A stretch of DNA of 64,000 nucleotides from Gillisia sp. UBA3175 (GTDB lineage Bacteria; Bacteroidota; Bacteroidia; Flavobacteriales; Flavobacteriaceae). A program made the translations under genes and the position numbers. Below are positions 54,824 through 63,933 of this stretch, in pieces; the stretch's first letter is position 1, and the number at the start of each line of letters is the position of its first letter. The stretch covers positions 62,001 through 126,000 of the forward strand of contig DEXV01000002.1 in assembly GCA_002364325.1 (NCBI GenBank), read 5' to 3'. The notes beneath the pieces were generated by a model. That model saw only the letters and a program-made list of their open reading frames with translations, was not told the origin of the DNA and did no database searches.

Positions 54824-55741
54824 TTAAAATGACTCTTTAAGTTCACCATATTGATTTTTTATAAAATCACGTAATGCAAACCTCTGTAATTTGAACATTT
54901 TCGATCCATATTTACTACCAAATTTTAATCCATATATCATTTTACCCAAAGATTTAGTAACATGAATTACAAATGAGTAATATAAATGATGTTTATAAAA
55001 GATTCTTAAAAGATTTCTTGTGCTATAATACTCTCTTCTTATTAAAGCATCAACCCCTAAATTAGTATGTTTCCATTGATAATCAATAACAGTATTACTC
55101 GCTAATTCCCTAATTTTATACCATTTTTCTGCATCAACAAATAATTTATAACCTGCCTTTTGCACTTTCAAGCAAAAGTCGAATTCTTCAAATCCAAAAA
55201 ACAATTCCGGATCCGGAAGTATACCATCTTTAATTACTTGAGAATTCACAATCATGCTATGCCCGCCGGGTATTGAATCTACTTCTATATATTTATTTTT
55301 CTGAAGCTCAGAATTTGATAAGGATCTAATTCTCCCAGTCTTGGTATTAAATATACCGCCTTTTTCACCTATTATTCCCAATTTAAAATTACTCTGAGTT
55401 AATTTTGCAATTCCCATAAATAAATCCTCAATAACAAACGTATCTCTGGGAGGATTATCATCATCTCCCCAGTAGATCCATTTATAGCCTAATCGAGTTA
55501 ATTCTTTGAGTCCGTAATATGCAGCTCCGGCGGGTCCGCTATTGTAGCCAACATGATAATATATTACATCCTGAAATGCTTGATCTTGAAAAAGATTTTT
55601 AGTTAGATAGGAAGTACTGTTATCAACGATCAAAATTACCTCTGGGGGAAATGTTTGAGATTGTAGTTTTTTTAAAGTATCCAAAATAATAGCTGAACGC
55701 TCATAGGTCATTACAAAGGCAGCAAATTTGTAATTTTTCAT
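54824..55741 (-). CDS. Family 2 glycosyltransferase
   Basis: A 305-residue GT-A enzyme. The N-terminal YERSAIILDTLKKLQSQT and VDNSTS segments bind the nucleotide. WGDDDNPPR contains the metal-binding Asp cluster, and GFEEFDFCLKVQKAGYK is the catalytic-base region. The architecture resembles galactofuranosyl- or rhamnosyl-type GT2 enzymes, but the sugar cannot be assigned. The C-terminal 60 residues are basic and probably touch the membrane. It lies in the eight-gene operon, four bases after the preceding gene. Confidence 0.87.
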   Translation of the reverse strand: MKNYKFAAFVMTYERSAIILDTLKKLQSQTFPPEVILIVDNSTSYLTKNLFQDQAFQDVIYYHVGYNSGPAGAAYYGLKELTRLGYKWIYWGDDDNPPRDTFVIEDLFMGIAKLTQSNFKLGIIGEKGGIFNTKTGRIRSLSNSELQKNKYIEVDSIPGGHSMIVNSQVIKDGILPDPELFFGFEEFDFCLKVQKAGYKLFVDAEKWYKIRELASNTVIDYQWKHTNLGVDALIRREYYSTRNLLRIFYKHHLYYSFVIHVTKSLGKMIYGLKFGSKYGSKMFKLQRFALRDFIKNQYGELKESF

Positions 55742-55745
55742 CCCT

Positions 55746-57209
55746 TTAAAGCTTAATTCTTAATTTAAAAAACTTATATGCAATTTGAATCAATTTGGAT
55801 TTAAATCTCTGTGTAAAAGTGTAGTAATGAATTCTTACCTTTTTAAAGAATATTCCATTACCCGATTTATCTTCAAAATAGTACTTAGTTTTCGTCCCTC
55901 CCATCAAAAAATAGAACCCAAATTTTATAGTATCCTCTTTCGGTTTTGCTTCTAAATCCGTCTTTAGTAATTGCTGAATTTCGGACCAATCTTTCGGAAT
56001 ATAGGCAACGTTGGAATAGTAGTAAAGTCCTTTTCCTAATAATATTACTGGCTTTCCTTGAAAATTTGCCTCTAGACCTGTAGTGGACCCAAAACTTATA
56101 ACCTTATCTGCAACACCTATCAACTCATAACTATCTGTTGGACTTTCTGGAGCAATTACAACGATATTAGGGTATTTCTTATTCAACTCTAATATTTTTG
56201 TTACAAATTTATGTGCCACCCCTTTTAGATTAGGATGCATCCTTATTATTAAATTATGAGAAGGAAGCGAATTTCCTACGTGATCCGTTAAAGCCTGCAA
56301 TGCTTCTATTTGATCTTTAAAATAAGGATTATCATATTCCTTTCCTAATGCAGCAAATTCATCATCAGAACTATTAAAGAGAACAATATTTTCATTTCCA
56401 TTGAAAACTATATTTGGAAGAGATCCCTTCTTCATCTCTCTTGTATATGATGGGAAAATTATACTCTCTCCAGATCTTTGTCTTTCAAAAAATTCTGAAC
56501 CAATCCTTATTTTTTCCTGCTTACTAAGATTTGAATTATCCCAACATTTTTGAACTAATTCCCATTTATTAGGAATATTATGGGGCAATATATTTTTATA
56601 TGTCTCTACAAAACCTCCTAATCTAGCTCTCTCTATATTTATACAATCTAAACCATTTGCAAGTGTTGCCCTTAATATAGCTCTAACATAATCTTGCCTA
56701 CCATTGAAATTATAAACAACATCTATATTTTTTTCAACTAAATACCTTTTAACGCCTAGGTAAATTGTTAAAGCATTATACGCCAATTCTTTTACAAAAT
56801 CCTGCTCAACATGTATCAAGTCTCTATCACGAGTTCTTGAAATATATGTAGACAAGGTTGCTGCACCTACTTCAAAAGTATCATAAACAAGATCATAATC
56901 CATTTTCGAATTATTGTAAAAAAACTCGTCTGCAATTCTTCTATCCTCACTTGTTATTAAATCGGATAATTTTATATTTAAAAAATTACCATCAATTAGC
57001 TTTAAAGTATTAGAAACACCTTCCTTACATCTATAACAAACATCTGCCTCTTTATTAATATTGAAATAGCAAACGTCGAATGTATTGGAACAGCTTAGGT
57101 AGTAGATAGTAGCATCTGGATGTTTTTCTAGTTGGCTTTGCAGCACATCGGGCATGATACCACGGGAATAACTGTCTATACTGAATACCGAAGCTATTAA
57201 TATATTCAT
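55746..57209 (-). CDS. Capsule biosynthesis GT-B-like protein (KpsC/KpsS-like)
   Basis: A 487-residue protein related to capsule-type or CDP-glycerol-type transferases. The C-terminal half contains IIRMHPNL, KVISFGSTTGLEANFQGKP and VILLGKG, matching the sugar-nucleotide-binding half of KpsC/KpsS-like enzymes. In KpsC/KpsS this fold uses CMP-Kdo, which would suit a locus with CMP-sugar synthesis, but specificity is not visible. A Cys-rich spot (CYFNINKEADVCYRC, near residue 50) is unusual. It lies 22 bases after the ABC transporter gene. Confidence 0.75.
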   Translation of the reverse strand: MNILIASVFSIDSYSRGIMPDVLQSQLEKHPDATIYYLSCSNTFDVCYFNINKEADVCYRCKEGVSNTLKLIDGNFLNIKLSDLITSEDRRIADEFFYNNSKMDYDLVYDTFEVGAATLSTYISRTRDRDLIHVEQDFVKELAYNALTIYLGVKRYLVEKNIDVVYNFNGRQDYVRAILRATLANGLDCINIERARLGGFVETYKNILPHNIPNKWELVQKCWDNSNLSKQEKIRIGSEFFERQRSGESIIFPSYTREMKKGSLPNIVFNGNENIVLFNSSDDEFAALGKEYDNPYFKDQIEALQALTDHVGNSLPSHNLIIRMHPNLKGVAHKFVTKILELNKKYPNIVVIAPESPTDSYELIGVADKVISFGSTTGLEANFQGKPVILLGKGLYYYSNVAYIPKDWSEIQQLLKTDLEAKPKEDTIKFGFYFLMGGTKTKYYFEDKSGNGIFFKKVRIHYYTFTQRFKSKLIQIAYKFFKLRIKL

Positions 57210-57231
57210 TAATTGTTAATAATTATCGAAT

Positions 57232-59028
57232 TTATAAGTTTTGAAGTAGTACCATTTCACGGAATTCTTCTGAAGTTTCCATCAATTTCTCAAAATTACC
57301 GATTGCATTAATAGTACCATTTTTCATCAAGATAATCCTATCTGCATTTTTAATAGTCGCCAACCGATGAGCGATGATAATAATTGTGAACTGACCTTTT
57401 AAAAGATTGATGTTTTGCTGAATAAGCGATTCGGTTTCCCCGTCCAAGGCTGAAGTAGCTTCATCCATTAACAAGAAATCCACTTCTTTATATAATTCCC
57501 TGGCAATAGAAAGCCTTTGTTTTTGGCCTCCACTGATATTTATACCATTGAAACCCAATAAACTGTCTTCCTTTTTAGGCAAATTCATAATATAATCTAA
57601 AATTGCAGCCTTTTCTATGGCTTTTAAAAATCTAGCATAATTTTCAGGAGTTTTTGGAGCCCAAAAACTAATATTGTTATAAATAGTATCATTAAAAATT
57701 GTGGCATCCTGTACAATGTATCCAATATGTTTTTTAAAACTGTACAAATCTAAATGCTCAATTGATGTCTCATCTATCAGATATTTTCCTGATCCCGGTA
57801 GTAATAATCCGGAAATAATATTCAAAAAAGTAGATTTTCCAGCTCCACTTTCCCCTACTATTGCAAGGGTTTCATTCTTGTAAATGTTGAGATTTATATT
57901 TCGAAGCACTTTTTGTTCCGAATCAAATTCAAAACTAAGATCTTTAAATTGCAGTTTTTCTTTAAATCCCTTAAATATTTCTGTTCCGTTTCGTTCTCGG
58001 CCAAGCTTCAACTCTTGGGTAAAAGACTGCATATTTTCAAGACTGCCAGAAACCCCTAAAAATAAATTCCATTGTTCCTGCATCGCCATAAAGAAAGTTA
58101 TTCCTCTGTAAAGCAAAATTAGACTTAACAGAATACTTCCCACCACTTCATCAAAAAAATACATATTTAAGAAAATAGCTCCGAATACAACCAAAATAGT
58201 AAGCGGTTCGCGAATGGCACCCAGCAAAGCATCTACCATCCCCATTTTCCTTTGAATACCTTCAATTTCGGTTATATTAGTTTTCAATTTTTCCCCATAC
58301 AGATCATTTAATCCGGTTGCTTTCAGATACTTAAAAAGATGAATTTTTTGAACCAGTAAATTTTGAAAAATATGAGATTGAATTGTGAGCTTTTTTGAAA
58401 AATATTTAGTTCGCTTATAAAGTACTTTATAGCTAAAATTTATAAATATTCCTCCAACTACTGTAAAAAGGGTGAATTTCCAGTCGGAACCCAAGGCTAA
58501 GGACACATAAACTAAAACCAGAACTCCAAATTGAACTGATTTAAAATAATAATTATATGCAACATTCACTCGATTTACCTCCCCGCTAAAAGTGTTTTGT
58601 ATTCGACCGGCATTGGTTTTAAGGAATTTCTGAAAATCGTAGCAGCTAAGTAAATCTATATTAGAAATTCTTATTTTGCGTATAAAATATTGTTGATAAA
58701 TTATCCTGATAAAGGTTTCAATAAACTTAGAAAGCCCTTTTAAGCTAAAAAACACAAAAATCAATAAAAAAATATTAGTGAGATTGGGAGTAATACCTAG
58801 TTGGTTGATTACTATATTACTTATAAAATCTTCGTTAGTCCCAACTTCTGCAGCATTAGACTCGGCAGTGATCAATTTAAAGAGGGGTATAAATAATGCT
58901 AATCCAATCCCGTCTAAAAGCCCTACCAGCAAACTAATACCAAAAGCTATAAAAATTCGATATCTTAAATATCCATAGAAATAGGATAGGTAGTGGAAAT
59001 AATTCTTTAGGAATTTTTTATAATCCAT
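57232..59028 (-). CDS. ABC transporter, fused membrane and ATPase (PglK/MsbA-like flippase)
   Basis: A 598-residue half-transporter. Six membrane helices lie in the first 330 residues. The ATPase domain (about 350-598) has Walker A GESGAGKST, signature ISGGQKQR, Walker B FLLMDEATSALD and the switch His in IIAHRLATI. The type fits export of lipid-linked glycans as by PglK, or of lipids as by MsbA. No Wzx-type flippase is visible in the window, so this is the likely flippase for the glycan. It is the first gene of the eight-gene operon. Confidence 0.88.
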   Translation of the reverse strand: MDYKKFLKNYFHYLSYFYGYLRYRIFIAFGISLLVGLLDGIGLALFIPLFKLITAESNAAEVGTNEDFISNIVINQLGITPNLTNIFLLIFVFFSLKGLSKFIETFIRIIYQQYFIRKIRISNIDLLSCYDFQKFLKTNAGRIQNTFSGEVNRVNVAYNYYFKSVQFGVLVLVYVSLALGSDWKFTLFTVVGGIFINFSYKVLYKRTKYFSKKLTIQSHIFQNLLVQKIHLFKYLKATGLNDLYGEKLKTNITEIEGIQRKMGMVDALLGAIREPLTILVVFGAIFLNMYFFDEVVGSILLSLILLYRGITFFMAMQEQWNLFLGVSGSLENMQSFTQELKLGRERNGTEIFKGFKEKLQFKDLSFEFDSEQKVLRNINLNIYKNETLAIVGESGAGKSTFLNIISGLLLPGSGKYLIDETSIEHLDLYSFKKHIGYIVQDATIFNDTIYNNISFWAPKTPENYARFLKAIEKAAILDYIMNLPKKEDSLLGFNGINISGGQKQRLSIARELYKEVDFLLMDEATSALDGETESLIQQNINLLKGQFTIIIIAHRLATIKNADRIILMKNGTINAIGNFEKLMETSEEFREMVLLQNL

Positions 59029-59674
59029 AGATGCTTTGTAATTACTTTCAAAATTACTAATTAAATACCCAAAGCTTCGGTGTCAAGGCTAAATTTTAGT
59101 TTAAGATTAGGTTTTACATATTCTCGAAGTATTATAAAAAATTAAATTAAAACTACAATAAAATGAATAACTTAAATCCATATGCAAAAAGTATCCTTCA
59201 AAAACAAAATTACTACATGCGGCTATACTCTGCTAGATAAATATTAAATCTACTTAACTATATTAAAGAACTTTTTTAAGTAATTTATTTGTGGCTAGAA
59301 ACATGCTAGAGAAATAAAATACCTAGGTCATTACCAAAATAATATATCTAGTGATTTTTAATTGACGGTTATTCAATCAAATATGATACTTAAATCTGTG
59401 GTAGAAAATAAAATAAGACCAAAAAACCATTATGTCATTTGTAATTATATTTGCTACACAACAAATAAAAATATCTTTATTCGCTCTGAACAATGGGTTT
59501 ACAAAATTCTAATAGAATATTCCAAATTATGTTAAAAACACTTTAAAATAATCGTTTATTTAGGAAGCATCATAAATTTATTAGCTGGATTAATCCCCAT
59601 TCCTATTAAGTTCATTCATGACTCTTAAATTCAATTTATTTCTGAACTGATATTTTTTCGATATAATAAAAATA
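59029..59674. other. Long AT-rich divergent intergenic region
   Basis: This 646-base stretch between the ABC transporter and a plus-strand GT2 gene contains no convincing gene. It has minus-strand -7 boxes TAATTTTG at 59056-59049 and 59212-59205, and a plus-strand TATATTTG at 59446-59453. None has a well-spaced -33 partner. It must hold the promoters of both divergent units. Very low GC content suggests an acquired or decayed segment. Confidence 0.4.
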
Positions 59675-60619
59675 ATGAATTACAAAATTTCGGTAATAAT
59701 ACCCACCTATAACCGGGCGCACATAATAAAAGATGCATTAAATTCTGTTTTAATGCAGACCTATTCTAATTGGGAATGTATTGTAATTGATGACGGATCT
59801 ACAGATCATACCGAAAGGATAATTAAAGAAATAATATCTATAGATAATAGAATTAAATATATTAGAAGACCCTCATCAAGGAATAAAGGAGCAGCTACCT
59901 GCAGAAATATTGGGTTAGAAAATGTAACAGGAGATTATATTCAATTTTTAGATTCAGATGATTTCATCGCAACCAATAAATTCGAAGTTCAAATTAAGCT
60001 TCTAAAAAATGAAAACTTGACCACAATCGGAACTTGCGGATATGGAATTATGAGACCAATATGGGAAAAACCAAGGATTTTCTATGGATATAGCACCTTC
60101 AGAACCTTTAAAAATCCTCTGAATTTATTCAAAATTTTTGCAATTAACTTTTCCTATTTACCATTACACGTTTATTTAATTCCTTCACTGATAATTGATA
60201 AAGCAGGAAAGTGGAATGAAAACTTAACAGTTAATGATGATGGAGAATATTTTTCAAGAGTGATTTTAAACTGTTCAAAAATAAAATTCTGTAATAATAC
60301 CTTTGCAGTTTATAGAACAGGTGCGGGAAACCGAATGACTAAGCAAATAATGGAAGACGCAGGCATTCAAAGTTATGTGCAAAGCTGGAATTTAATTGAA
60401 AAGAATATTTCTGAAAAAACCGGCGTGAAAGATCATTTATACGTTCGGGCAGCCAAAGCAAATATGTACCAAAGGCTTCTAAGTGAGAATCCAAATATGA
60501 TAAATAAATATTCAAAATTTTTAAAAGGTAGGTGGACTAATCCATCTTATTTTATAGCTATGGCTATCAATAAAGTAAGAACCAAGTTATTGGTTTCTTA
60601 CCAAATTCTTGAAAAATAA
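59675..60619 (+). CDS. Family 2 glycosyltransferase
   Basis: A 314-residue GT-A enzyme. The N-terminus SVIIPTYNRAHIIKDALNSV and VIDDGSTDHT are the nucleotide-binding segments, FLDSDDFI is the metal-binding DxD, and NDDGEYFSRV the likely catalytic region. It is the only plus-strand gene between two minus-strand operons, which suggests separate acquisition. The sugar donor cannot be read from sequence. Confidence 0.88.
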   Translation: MNYKISVIIPTYNRAHIIKDALNSVLMQTYSNWECIVIDDGSTDHTERIIKEIISIDNRIKYIRRPSSRNKGAATCRNIGLENVTGDYIQFLDSDDFIATNKFEVQIKLLKNENLTTIGTCGYGIMRPIWEKPRIFYGYSTFRTFKNPLNLFKIFAINFSYLPLHVYLIPSLIIDKAGKWNENLTVNDDGEYFSRVILNCSKIKFCNNTFAVYRTGAGNRMTKQIMEDAGIQSYVQSWNLIEKNISEKTGVKDHLYVRAAKANMYQRLLSENPNMINKYSKFLKGRWTNPSYFIAMAINKVRTKLLVSYQILEK

Positions 60620-60817
60620 TAGCCCACACATCCCATGATTATATTATTGAAGTTTTTATAGATAAAAAAAAGCACTTCTTCTTTAACCTCTTTGGGTGTT
60701 AAAGGAACATCGTTTTCAATTATAATTAACTGTATATAGATCACAATTCTGTCCCTAAGAAGCTTATTGAGTTTAAAGGTCGTTATTATCCCATTTAGTA
60801 ATATAGAAAAAATGTTT

Positions 60818-61528
60818 TCATAGATGTAATAATGAATTTTTTACAAATATTTCAGGTTTACTTTTATATAATTCAATAATTTCTGGAATTGTTACAGACA
60901 ATTCGTAGTTATAAGTTGCAAATATTATTTTTAGTAATTCTAAATCTTCCACATAATCGCAGGTTAATACAATTTTATTGATAAACTGATGATAATGAGG
61001 CGCCTGTATTTTTTTATACCTAGGCTTAGATGCGTTTTCTCTAAGAGCTGCAGTTACGTGTTCCAAATGATGCGGCTTGTTAGATCTAATAGATTTCAAT
61101 TCATTTAAGCTAACCAATTCAAATCCAGTACCTTTAATAAAGCCATTTTGATAAATGCCATCCAGATAATCGTATTCTTGAAATAAGCTCAACGAATTGT
61201 TTAGTGCGATTATATCAACTAAGGGATTATCTGCAGTTACACGAATTATCTTTTCTACACCAAATTTCTCAGCAGCAGCAATATAACGATTTAACACATT
61301 TTTGATATCACCTCTAAATATCGAAATATCTTCCAGATTTTTTAAATATTCTACCAATATATCATCCGAGCTATCTTTACTGGTTGCAACAATTATTGGT
61401 AATTTTAATACCCGCAACCTCTCAATAACATAGAATATTAATGGTTTCTCGCCAATAAGACGCAAGCTTTTTTTTGGAAGTCTTGAACTAGACATTCTTG
61501 CCTGAATTATTATGGCAAGTTTGGCCAT
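60818..61528 (-). CDS. SpsF-like cytidylyltransferase
   Basis: A 236-residue nucleotidyltransferase. The start AIIIQARMSSSRLPKKSL is the CTP-binding loop of SpsF-type enzymes, a branch of the CMP-sialic acid synthetase family. IRVTADNPLVD carries the metal-binding Asp. It should form CMP-activated acid sugar from the product of the NeuB-like and KdsC-like enzymes encoded in the same operon. Its start overlaps the preceding stop by one base. The 198 bases downstream hold no recognisable gene; an open frame without start there may be a remnant. Confidence 0.85.
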   Translation of the reverse strand: MAKLAIIIQARMSSSRLPKKSLRLIGEKPLIFYVIERLRVLKLPIIVATSKDSSDDILVEYLKNLEDISIFRGDIKNVLNRYIAAAEKFGVEKIIRVTADNPLVDIIALNNSLSLFQEYDYLDGIYQNGFIKGTGFELVSLNELKSIRSNKPHHLEHVTAALRENASKPRYKKIQAPHYHQFINKIVLTCDYVEDLELLKIIFATYNYELSVTIPEIIELYKSKPEIFVKNSLLHL

Positions 61529-62037
61529 TAATTATTTATGTATAATTCATAAGCTTGGTCTAGCAAACCTTTACTATTCAAAATATTTTCCACAAATTCT
61601 CTAAAAGCTCCTTGCCCACCTGGAGTTTCTAAAATAATATCAGCTTTATTCTTAACTCTTAAATAGGCATCAGAGGGACAGACAAAAAATCCAACTTTAT
61701 TTAACATATTATAATCATTCATATCATCACCTAAATAAGCAACTTCGGAAAGATCAATTTTTAATTTGGCACAGTGATCAATCAAAACTTTTAATTTATT
61801 TGACACGCCAAGTTTATAATTTTCAATTTTAAGCTTGGTCATCCTAGATCTCACCATCTCATTATCTTCACCAGATATAATTAAAATAGGCAGATTAACT
61901 AATTTGGATAGAGCAACACCAAAACTATCTTTAGTATTAAATTTCCGAAAAGAGTCTCCATTAGTATTATAATAATAAGAGCCATCTGTCCAAACCCCAT
62001 CAATATCTGAGACCAATAATTTAATATTTTTCTCCAT
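61528..62037 (-). CDS. KdsC-like HAD phosphatase
   Basis: A 169-residue capless HAD phosphatase of the KdsC/KDN-9-phosphate phosphatase type. Nucleophile Asp11 and Asp13 lie in VSDIDGVWTDG, the Ser motif in LIISGED, and YLGDDMNDYNML is the metal-binding loop. The GGQGAFREFVENIL tail is the typical C-terminus that completes a neighbour's active site in the tetramer. With a NeuB-like synthase nearby it probably removes the terminal phosphate of an ulosonic acid 9-phosphate, as in the KDN pathway known from Bacteroides thetaiotaomicron. Confidence 0.88.
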   Translation of the reverse strand: MEKNIKLLVSDIDGVWTDGSYYYNTNGDSFRKFNTKDSFGVALSKLVNLPILIISGEDNEMVRSRMTKLKIENYKLGVSNKLKVLIDHCAKLKIDLSEVAYLGDDMNDYNMLNKVGFFVCPSDAYLRVKNKADIILETPGGQGAFREFVENILNSKGLLDQAYELYINN

Positions 62038-62039
62038 AT

Positions 62040-62807
62040 TTAATTAAATTCAATATAAGACTGCATTCCAGAAAATTTATTCCTTGTTATGTTTAAATCC
62101 TTCAAATCAAAAACTTCAGAAAGTGCCCGAGTTTCTCCTGGAAACTTGGGATCATTTAATTCATCAAAGCCTATAATTGTGCCTTTAGTAATATATGGTT
62201 TAATGAGCCTTAAACATTCTAATGTAGGCTGATAGAGATCAAAATCAAACCATGCAAATGCGATTAGTGTTTGAGGATTATTTTGAAGATACTTCTGCAA
62301 TTCTTCCCCAGCGTCCCCTTTAATCAGTATATTTTTAGAAATATGATTTAGAGGAGATTCTGTCTCATGATTCTTGAGCAGTTTCATTAAATAATCTTCA
62401 TAACCTTTAGTAACATTAAAATTGCCATCTGCTATAATATCATTATTTCCATCGTTATCATGAGTTTTATTAAAACCTGCAAATGTATCAAAGCCTAAAA
62501 TTTTTCTATTATAATTATAAGGTTCATGAATTCCCCGAAGATTATTTAAGGTTACCAAATTTTGACCCCAACGGCACCCAAATTCTATTATTATTCCATG
62601 AACTTTTATAACTTTTTGATAGAGCTCATTAAAAAATAATATTTTAGATAATTCTTGCCTTTTAAGAAATAGGGAGGTATTATTAATTTTCTCATCTTCT
62701 GGAATAGGATTTTGATCATGAAGAACTAACATTTCTGTCCGATTTTTCATTTCCTCTGAAGAAGACAAAGTGGAAATTTTCATTTTATTATTTTCTATAG
62801 ATTTCAT
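62040..62807 (-). CDS. TylF/macrocin-like class I methyltransferase
   Basis: A 255-residue protein with a Rossmann SAM-binding start IIIEFGCRWGQN (near residue 80) and the acidic DFDLYQPTL and GFDELNDPKFPGE segments of macrocin O-methyltransferase-type proteins, where metal-binding Asp residues follow the fold. The glycine loop is less canonical than in many methyltransferases. Its place between the NeuB-like and KdsC-like genes suggests O-methylation of the acid sugar or of the assembled glycan. Activity is inferred from family resemblance. Confidence 0.7.
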   Translation of the reverse strand: MKSIENNKMKISTLSSSEEMKNRTEMLVLHDQNPIPEDEKINNTSLFLKRQELSKILFFNELYQKVIKVHGIIIEFGCRWGQNLVTLNNLRGIHEPYNYNRKILGFDTFAGFNKTHDNDGNNDIIADGNFNVTKGYEDYLMKLLKNHETESPLNHISKNILIKGDAGEELQKYLQNNPQTLIAFAWFDFDLYQPTLECLRLIKPYITKGTIIGFDELNDPKFPGETRALSEVFDLKDLNITRNKFSGMQSYIEFN

Positions 62808-62879
62808 AGGCTAAAGATAAATTAATCAAAGTAATAAGATTTGACAAATACATTAGAAAAATTAAAGTCTGAATTTAAT

Positions 62880-63926
62880 TTACTTAGAAATCATATTCGG
62901 ATAAATCAACTCGTCTTTTTCAATTAGAACTAAAGCTTTCTTACCAATAATGAGGTCTTTATCTAACCATTTATATCCATCACCAGGAGAAAGTAAATGC
63001 AAGTCAGATTCATTTATCGTTGATCCTAAAGGAATATTCTTATTTACAGCTAAAGATCTTTCTAACTTAATTTTTGTCTCTTTCACAGCTGGTTCAACAA
63101 AAATATCTTCTTGGCCCATAGATAATTCTAACAATCTAATATCCCGGATCATTCTCCAACAACCGTCAATCCCTAACGAACCGGCTTGATCTGTACCTTT
63201 CATTTTCCGATCTAATGTTAAATGCTTCTCAATAATATTTGCTCCCATGGCAACAGCTGCAATAGGAGTTGAAATGCCAATAGTATGATCTGAATAACCT
63301 ATCTTGTAATTAGGATATTGCTCCTTTAAATATGGGATAGATCTTAAATTTACATGAACTGGATTTGTGGGATATTCTGAAACACAATGAAGAATAGATA
63401 TGTTTTCGTGATGTCTAGAAATCACATCCAAAGCTGCATTCAACTCTTCTTGACCTCCCATTCCGGTGGAAAGAATTATGGGAATTTTAGATTGAGCTAA
63501 AGCTTCTAAAAGTGGTAAATTAGTAAGATCTCGAGAAGCCACCTTTAATTTATCTGGAGTAAAATATTTTAATATATTTAGGCAACTGGGAGCACAGAGT
63601 GTTTCTACGACTTCCAAATTTTTGCTTTTAGCATAATTATAAATCTCTAAATGTTCTTCATAAGAGAGTTCTAATGCTTGCCTGTGCTCACCATAAGTCT
63701 TCCCGAATGAATGAATGCTATCATATGGTTTGGCTAAAGCTGTCTTAGAAAGTTCATAATTGAGATCTCGCTTAGTAAGTTTAATAGCGTCCATGCTCTT
63801 TAATTGGTTATCAAAAAGAACATCGTCTATAGGTCGTGCCGCTACATCTACAATCAACTTAGCCAATTCTACAGAACCATTATGATTCTGCCCAATTTCA
63901 CCTATTAAATATGTAGATTTTTCCAT
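62880..63926 (-). CDS. neuB: NeuB-family N-acetylneuraminate/ulosonate synthase
   Basis: A 348-residue enzyme that condenses PEP with a hexose derivative to form a nonulosonic acid. The TIM barrel starts IGEIGQNHNGS and has the family segments SILHCVSEYPT, KIGYSDHTIG and EKHLTLDR. The C-terminal SAF (antifreeze-like) domain covers about 285-345 (RSLAVNKNIPLGSTI). Sugar specificity (sialic, legionaminic, KDN or pseudaminic) cannot be fixed, but a KdsC-like phosphatase in the operon suggests a phosphorylated substrate, as for KDN or Neu5Ac 9-phosphate. Confidence 0.92.
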   Translation of the reverse strand: MEKSTYLIGEIGQNHNGSVELAKLIVDVAARPIDDVLFDNQLKSMDAIKLTKRDLNYELSKTALAKPYDSIHSFGKTYGEHRQALELSYEEHLEIYNYAKSKNLEVVETLCAPSCLNILKYFTPDKLKVASRDLTNLPLLEALAQSKIPIILSTGMGGQEELNAALDVISRHHENISILHCVSEYPTNPVHVNLRSIPYLKEQYPNYKIGYSDHTIGISTPIAAVAMGANIIEKHLTLDRKMKGTDQAGSLGIDGCWRMIRDIRLLELSMGQEDIFVEPAVKETKIKLERSLAVNKNIPLGSTINESDLHLLSPGDGYKWLDKDLIIGKKALVLIEKDELIYPNMISK

Positions 63927-63933
63927 AAGGACT

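Noticed and set aside
60620..60845. Open stretch of over 80 codons on the minus strand after the SpsF-like gene
   Set aside because: It has no ATG near its beginning, runs through the end of the SpsF-like gene in another frame, and matches no family; at most it is a remnant.
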